Assembly (NCBI GenBank): GCA_965228975.1
Contig: OZ245851.1
Coordinates: 1,178,001 to 1,242,000, forward strand
Source of the DNA: JAJFJD01 sp965228975
GTDB taxonomy: Bacteria > Pseudomonadota > Alphaproteobacteria > UBA8366
DNA: 64,000 nucleotides
Direction of reading: 5' to 3'
Below, in pieces: positions 60,259-64,000 of the stretch. Position 1 is the first letter of the stretch, and each line of letters begins with the position of its first letter. Both the position numbers and the translations under genes were made by a program. The notes under the pieces are model-generated. The model was not told the origin of the DNA. It ran no database searches and worked only from the letters and a program-made list of their open reading frames with translations.

Positions 60259-61440
60259 GTGGCGTCGAAACAAGAAACGTTGCCCACGGTAAGCAAGGAA
60301 GCGGTCGCCCGCGCCGTCGAGGACCTGTCTTTTCTGTCGCCCATTGAAGATATCATCGACGATGCCCGGAACGGCCGGATGTTCATCCTGGTCGATGACG
60401 AGGAGCGCGAGAACGAAGGCGATCTGGTGATTCCGGCGCAAATGGCGACACCGGACTCGATCAACTTCATGGCGACCCATGGCCGAGGCCTGATCTGCTT
60501 GGCGTTGACGACCAAACGGTGTGACGAGCTTGGCCTGAAACTGATGGGCCAGCGCAACCAAAGCCGGCACCAAACCGCGTTTACAACGTCGATTGAGGCA
60601 AACGAAGGCGTCACCACCGGCATTTCCGCGCCCGACCGGGCGAGGACGGTGGCGGTGGCGATCGACCCGGAGCGCGGGGCGGACGATATTGGTACCCCAG
60701 GTCATGTTTTTCCGCTGATGGCGCGTGACGGCGGCGTGTTGGTCCGCACTGGACATACCGAAGCATCGGTCGATATCGCCCGGCTTGCCGGTCTCAATCC
60801 GTCCGGGGTTATCTGCGAGATCATGAACGAAGACGGGACCATGTCCCGGCTCAACGATCTCATTCCCTTTGCGCAGTATCACGGGCTCAAGATCGGCGCG
60901 ATCGCCGACCTAATAGCCTATCGGCTGCGGCACGACCGGATCATCGAGCGCATTGCCGAGACGACGCTGGACAGCCGGTTCGGCGGCGACTTCAAACTTC
61001 ACGTCTATGGCAACCAGGTCTCCTATGCCGAGCATATCGCCCTGATAAAAGGCGACGTCTCGGGCGGTGGCCCTGTATTGGTCCGGATGCACGCGATCAA
61101 CCTGCTGGACGACGTCCTTGGCGGATTGAAGGACGGCAAATCCGGCGTCCTGCATGCGGCCATGGAACTGATCGGCGAGCAGGAGCGGGGGGTCGTCGTC
61201 CTGATAAGGGAACCGCGCCCGACGTCGCTGTCGGAGCAGGTCAATTTCCGGATCGCGCGCGATCGCGGCGAAGAGGTACCGCCGCCGGGCGCGTTGCGCG
61301 ACTACGGTATCGGGGCGCAGATTCTACTGGATCTCGGCATCTCGGAGATGATTTTGTTGTCGAATACCGAGAAGACGATCGTCGGTTTGGACGGCTACGG
61401 CCTCAAGGTCGTCGAACAGCGACCCATTCCCCTCAAGTGA
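60259..61440 (+). CDS. ribBA: RibBA: dihydroxybutanone-phosphate synthase with degenerate GTP cyclohydrolase II domain
   Basis: This 393-residue protein starts at GTG 60259. The N-terminal RibB half is complete (VDDEERENEGDL, FMATHGRGLICL). The C-terminal RibA-like half (from about 225) lacks all three zinc Cys residues: the usual HSECLTGD...LRCDCG region reads HAINLLDD...LKDGKSG. It should make the four-carbon unit from ribulose-5-phosphate but probably cannot open GTP. A separate RibA must be encoded elsewhere. Confidence 0.93.
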   Translation: MASKQETLPTVSKEAVARAVEDLSFLSPIEDIIDDARNGRMFILVDDEERENEGDLVIPAQMATPDSINFMATHGRGLICLALTTKRCDELGLKLMGQRNQSRHQTAFTTSIEANEGVTTGISAPDRARTVAVAIDPERGADDIGTPGHVFPLMARDGGVLVRTGHTEASVDIARLAGLNPSGVICEIMNEDGTMSRLNDLIPFAQYHGLKIGAIADLIAYRLRHDRIIERIAETTLDSRFGGDFKLHVYGNQVSYAEHIALIKGDVSGGGPVLVRMHAINLLDDVLGGLKDGKSGVLHAAMELIGEQERGVVVLIREPRPTSLSEQVNFRIARDRGEEVPPPGALRDYGIGAQILLDLGISEMILLSNTEKTIVGLDGYGLKVVEQRPIPLK

Positions 61441-61455
61441 TCGGATAGCCTGACC

Positions 61456-61923
61456 ATGACCTATCCAGCGCCGCATATCATGGTGATAGAGGCACGCTTC
61501 TATGCCGACCTTGCCGACGAGATGCTGAAAGGCGCCGTGGCGGCTCTGGACGCCGCCGGTGCTACGCATGAACGGTTCTCCGTCCCGGGGGCGTTTGAAA
61601 TACCAGCGGCGGTGCAAAGCGCGGTCCGCAGCATGGAATTTTCCCCGGAGCGCCGCCGCTTCGACGGTTACGTCACGCTCGGTTGCGTTATTCGCGGCGA
61701 GACGACCCACTACGACTACGTCTGCGGCGAGAGTGCCCGCGCCTTGATGGATTTGTCGACCCGCTATTCGCTTGCGCTCGGCTACGGCATCCTGACCTGC
61801 GAAAACCGGGAACAGGCGTGGGCGCGGGCCGGGATCGACGAAGGCAACAAGGGTGCCGCCGCCGCCAATGCGTGCCTGGATATGATCGGCATTAAGAACC
61901 GGCTCGGACTGTACCCCAGATGA
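61456..61923 (+). CDS. ribH: 6,7-dimethyl-8-ribityllumazine synthase
   Basis: This 155-residue enzyme joins the pyrimidine and the butanone phosphate. VEARFYADLADEML at the N-terminus and GAFEIPAAV are family motifs, and the ETTHYDYVC region carries the catalytic His. Its stop overlaps the nusB start by four bases (ATGA). Confidence 0.95.
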   Translation: MTYPAPHIMVIEARFYADLADEMLKGAVAALDAAGATHERFSVPGAFEIPAAVQSAVRSMEFSPERRRFDGYVTLGCVIRGETTHYDYVCGESARALMDLSTRYSLALGYGILTCENREQAWARAGIDEGNKGAAAANACLDMIGIKNRLGLYPR

Positions 61924-62435
61924 CCGAAGACCCGAAAGCATCGGTCGGCAACCTGCGGCGGGGAGCCAGGGTCGCCGCCGTACAAGCGTTGTATCAAATC
62001 GAACTAAACGGTGGTGCGCCGGAAACGGTGATCGCCGAGTTCGAGAGTTTCCGGCTTCAAGGCAATGCGGGCGACATTCCCGTAGAAGTGCCGCGCGATG
62101 TCGACGCGGCAATGTTCGCCGACCTGGTTCAGGGGACGACCGCCGACATGCCGGCCGTCGACGCCCTGATCGAGGATGCGCTCGACAAAAACCGTAGTGT
62201 CCCACGCCTCGAAGTTGTCATGCGGGCCATCCTGCGGGCAGGGGCCTATGAACTATCCCGGCGCGATGATATCGACGCCGCCCTTACCATCAGCGAGTAT
62301 GTCGCCGTGGCGGACGCTTTCTTCAATGACCGGGAGCCGGCCCTCGTGAATGCCGTTCTCGATCGGATCGCGCGGCAGGTGGCTCAGCGGGATGGGACGG
62401 CCGAGGTTGTCCACGATGCCGAACAAGACGGGTGA
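61920..62435 (+). CDS. nusB: Transcription antitermination protein NusB
   Basis: This 171-residue all-helical protein supports rRNA antitermination with NusE/S10. RRGARVAAVQALYQIELNGG at the N-terminus and ISEYVAVADAFFNDREPALVN near the C-terminus are NusB blocks. It is translationally coupled to ribH and overlaps thiL by 20 bases. Confidence 0.94.
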   Translation: MTEDPKASVGNLRRGARVAAVQALYQIELNGGAPETVIAEFESFRLQGNAGDIPVEVPRDVDAAMFADLVQGTTADMPAVDALIEDALDKNRSVPRLEVVMRAILRAGAYELSRRDDIDAALTISEYVAVADAFFNDREPALVNAVLDRIARQVAQRDGTAEVVHDAEQDG

Positions 62436-63399
62436 ATTCGAAAGAATCGCGACGTTTTTCGCACCCCTAACCGAAAACATGCCAGGGGCGCTGGGCCTTC
62501 GTGACGATGCGGCGGTCCTCGAGCCGTCGGCGGGCTGCGACTTGGTCGTCACCACCGATACCATTGTCGAAACCGTTCATTTCGTCGGCGACGAGCCCGC
62601 GTGTTTGGTGGCCCGCAAACTGTTGCGGGTCAATCTGTCGGATTTGGCGTCGATGGGCGCGCGTCCCTGTGCCTATACGCTGAACGTGGCGTTTCCCGAC
62701 AAGGTCGACGATACGTGGCTTGCCGATTTCGTGGCCGGGCTTGCCGCCGACCAGGAAGAATTCGGGATCGCACTGGCGGGCGGTGACAGCGTGTCCACCG
62801 TTGGCCCGATCACGCTCACCATCACGGCCTTCGGCGAGGTCGCGTCGGGGGCCGCCCTACGTCGAACGACGGCCCGGTCGGGCGATCTTGTCTATGTCAC
62901 CGGCACCATCGGCGACGGAGCGCTTGGGCTGCGGGTGCTGCGCGGCCAGGTTTCGGGTTTAACGCCCGCGCAGGAAGAGGTGCTTGCGACGCGATACCAG
63001 TTGCCGCAGCCGCGGCTTGGTGTTGGACAGGCGGTTTGCGGTATTGCCAGTGCGGCGACCGATGTGTCGGATGGGTTGGTGGCCGATCTCGGCCATATCG
63101 CCGATGGATCGGGTTTGGCGGCCGTGATCGATGCGGAAAAGGTGCCGTTGTCCGACGAAGCGCGCGCCGTCCTGGCGGGCGATCCCGCTTGTTTGGAAAC
63201 CATCCTGACCGGTGGCGACGATTACGAATTGGTTCTTGCGGCATCGCCGAACGAGAAAGACCGCCTGGATGCCATCGCGTTGGCATCAGAGGTGATGCTC
63301 ACGCCGATCGGCGTCTTTGAACCAGGCACGGGCGTGCGCGTGCGCGGGCGGGATGGCGCCGATCTAAAACTGCAACGGACCGGATACAGTCATCAATAA
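62416..63399 (+). CDS. thiL: Thiamine-monophosphate kinase
   Basis: This 327-residue ATP-dependent kinase makes thiamine diphosphate from thiamine phosphate. Motifs include LRDDAAVL, NLSDLASMGA, AGGDSVSTVGPITLTIT, ATDVSDGLVADL and GGDDYELVLA. ATG 62416 fits the family start (MPNKTGEFE). It is the last gene of the rpiB-thiL operon. Confidence 0.94.
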   Translation: MPNKTGEFERIATFFAPLTENMPGALGLRDDAAVLEPSAGCDLVVTTDTIVETVHFVGDEPACLVARKLLRVNLSDLASMGARPCAYTLNVAFPDKVDDTWLADFVAGLAADQEEFGIALAGGDSVSTVGPITLTITAFGEVASGAALRRTTARSGDLVYVTGTIGDGALGLRVLRGQVSGLTPAQEEVLATRYQLPQPRLGVGQAVCGIASAATDVSDGLVADLGHIADGSGLAAVIDAEKVPLSDEARAVLAGDPACLETILTGGDDYELVLAASPNEKDRLDAIALASEVMLTPIGVFEPGTGVRVRGRDGADLKLQRTGYSHQ

Positions 63400-63492
63400 T
63401 CTGATGGCGACGATTCGGCTTTGTGGATATACCTGTTGGCACGATCCGGAAAGTAAGCTGAGACCATCGTCTAGGGTTCGCATGCCGACGCC

Positions 63493-63981
63493 ATGAAAAA
63501 AATCATCATCATCGTCGTGGTGATCCTCCTGTTGGCGGGGGGCGGGGCGGCCGCGTTCTTTTTCCTGCAACAGGAAGAAGCCAACACGGCCTCCGATGAA
63601 GCGGGGGAAGCCGGCCAGAATCCTGCGGACGTTCAGGTCGAAGCGAAGAAAACGGACGATCCGAACTATCTCGACATGGAGAACCTGGCGATTCCGATCA
63701 TCCGAAACCGCCGGATCGAGAAGCATGTGATCTTGAAGGTTTCCCTCGAGATGATGGACGAAGACTCGCTGGAAGACGCCAGGCCCTATATGCCGCGCCT
63801 CAAGGACGCCTTCATCAAGGATCTGTACGATTACTACTCGTATCAAACGCCCGGCACGAAGATCAATACGGAGGCGATCAAGGGCCGGCTGAAGGAGGCG
63901 GGCGACAAGGTTGTCGGCAACGGCAAGATCCGGAAGGTTCTTATCCAGGCCGCATTCCAACGGAGCGCCGGGGCGAATTAA
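63493..63981 (+). CDS. fliL: Flagellar basal-body-associated FliL family protein
   Basis: This 162-residue protein has one N-terminal membrane span (residues 3-25), an acidic linker and a C-terminal periplasmic domain with FliL features (ENLAIPIIRNRRIEKHVILK and a C-terminal helix). FliL supports stator function at the flagellar base. It is separate from the motA/motB operon and lies 93 bases after thiL. The gap shows TGGCAC but not a full sigma-54 site. Confidence 0.85.
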   Translation: MKKIIIIVVVILLLAGGGAAAFFFLQQEEANTASDEAGEAGQNPADVQVEAKKTDDPNYLDMENLAIPIIRNRRIEKHVILKVSLEMMDEDSLEDARPYMPRLKDAFIKDLYDYYSYQTPGTKINTEAIKGRLKEAGDKVVGNGKIRKVLIQAAFQRSAGAN

Positions 63982-64000
63982 GGCCGAGTGCCAAGGATTG

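Noticed and set aside
63400..63492. Possible sigma-54 promoter before fliL
   Set aside because: TGGCAC is present but the second element (TTGC at the right spacing) is not.
1..64000. tRNA, rRNA, CRISPR arrays, insertion sequences or prophage genes
   Set aside because: I looked for T-loop patterns, regular repeats, transposases, integrases and phage structural genes and saw none.

Overview
The window is GC-rich chromosomal DNA from an alphaproteobacterium, most likely a Rhodospirillales-like, motile and probably marine organism. The evidence is a Ros/MucR regulator, a MarR-type LdtR-like regulator, an alphaproteobacterial PAS_5 protein and a DUF6898 protein. It also includes MotA/MotB and FliL proteins, perfect TTAA-N7-TTAA CtrA boxes, a SAM-II-like leader before metY and a DMSP-lyase-type cupin beside a betaine-type ABC importer. 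Genes are densely packed on both strands. I see no rRNA, tRNA, CRISPR array, IS element or prophage.

Layout. 0-11 kb: RidA, a cupin protein and an MmgE/PrpD protein (+) face a minus-strand set proX-proW-proV, a DddQ-type cupin lyase and an NAD-linked isocitrate/isopropylmalate dehydrogenase; then an MFS permease and a small metal-flavoured group (SHOCT membrane protein, a very methionine-rich protein, a CDF exporter). 11-16 kb: leucyl/arginyl-tRNA-protein transferase, a TPR protein fused to a guanidinoacetate/RMT2-type methyltransferase, a DUF4153 membrane protein, an enoyl-CoA hydratase and an RDD protein. 16.6-19.4 kb: motA-motB-motB' with a CtrA box upstream. 19.6-29.6 kb: flavin reductase, threonine ammonia-lyase, penicillin-acylase-type hydrolase, an ornithine-decarboxylase-fold protein, an alpha/beta hydrolase, an amidase and a metallophosphoesterase fused to a second large domain.

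29.6-43 kb is rich in catabolic enzymes: an HdrD-like Fe-S protein, two more amidases, a mandelate-racemase-family enzyme, MscS, ArfB, a methyltransferase, a PdxA2-type dehydrogenase, a flavoprotein monooxygenase, an amidohydrolase, a VOC protein and a GhrA-type reductase. 43-49.5 kb: hemB, a PAS_5 protein, metY behind a candidate SAM-II riboswitch, a peroxiredoxin behind a CtrA-like box, two methyltransferases and a thioesterase. 49.5-53.3 kb: a valine-degradation run (acyl-CoA dehydrogenase, 3-hydroxyisobutyryl-CoA hydrolase, 3-hydroxyisobutyrate dehydrogenase) followed by an LdtR-like regulator and a clear terminator. 53-56 kb: a glutamine amidotransferase, an EamA exporter, a DUF6898 protein and mucR with a strong terminator and an AT-rich upstream region. 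56-64 kb: a conserved housekeeping operon rpiB-glyA-nrdR-ribD-ribE-ribBA-ribH-nusB-thiL, then a FliL-family gene.

How the genes work together: the ProXWV importer and DddQ-like lyase could take up and cleave DMSP; the rib genes make riboflavin, although the GTP cyclohydrolase II half of RibBA has lost its zinc cysteines, so step one needs another enzyme; the stator operon carries two different B subunits. The most interesting points are the transporter-lyase operon, the second MotB with an altered peptidoglycan-binding motif, the 30-methionine protein, the phosphoesterase fusion, the SAM-II leader and the two CtrA boxes.
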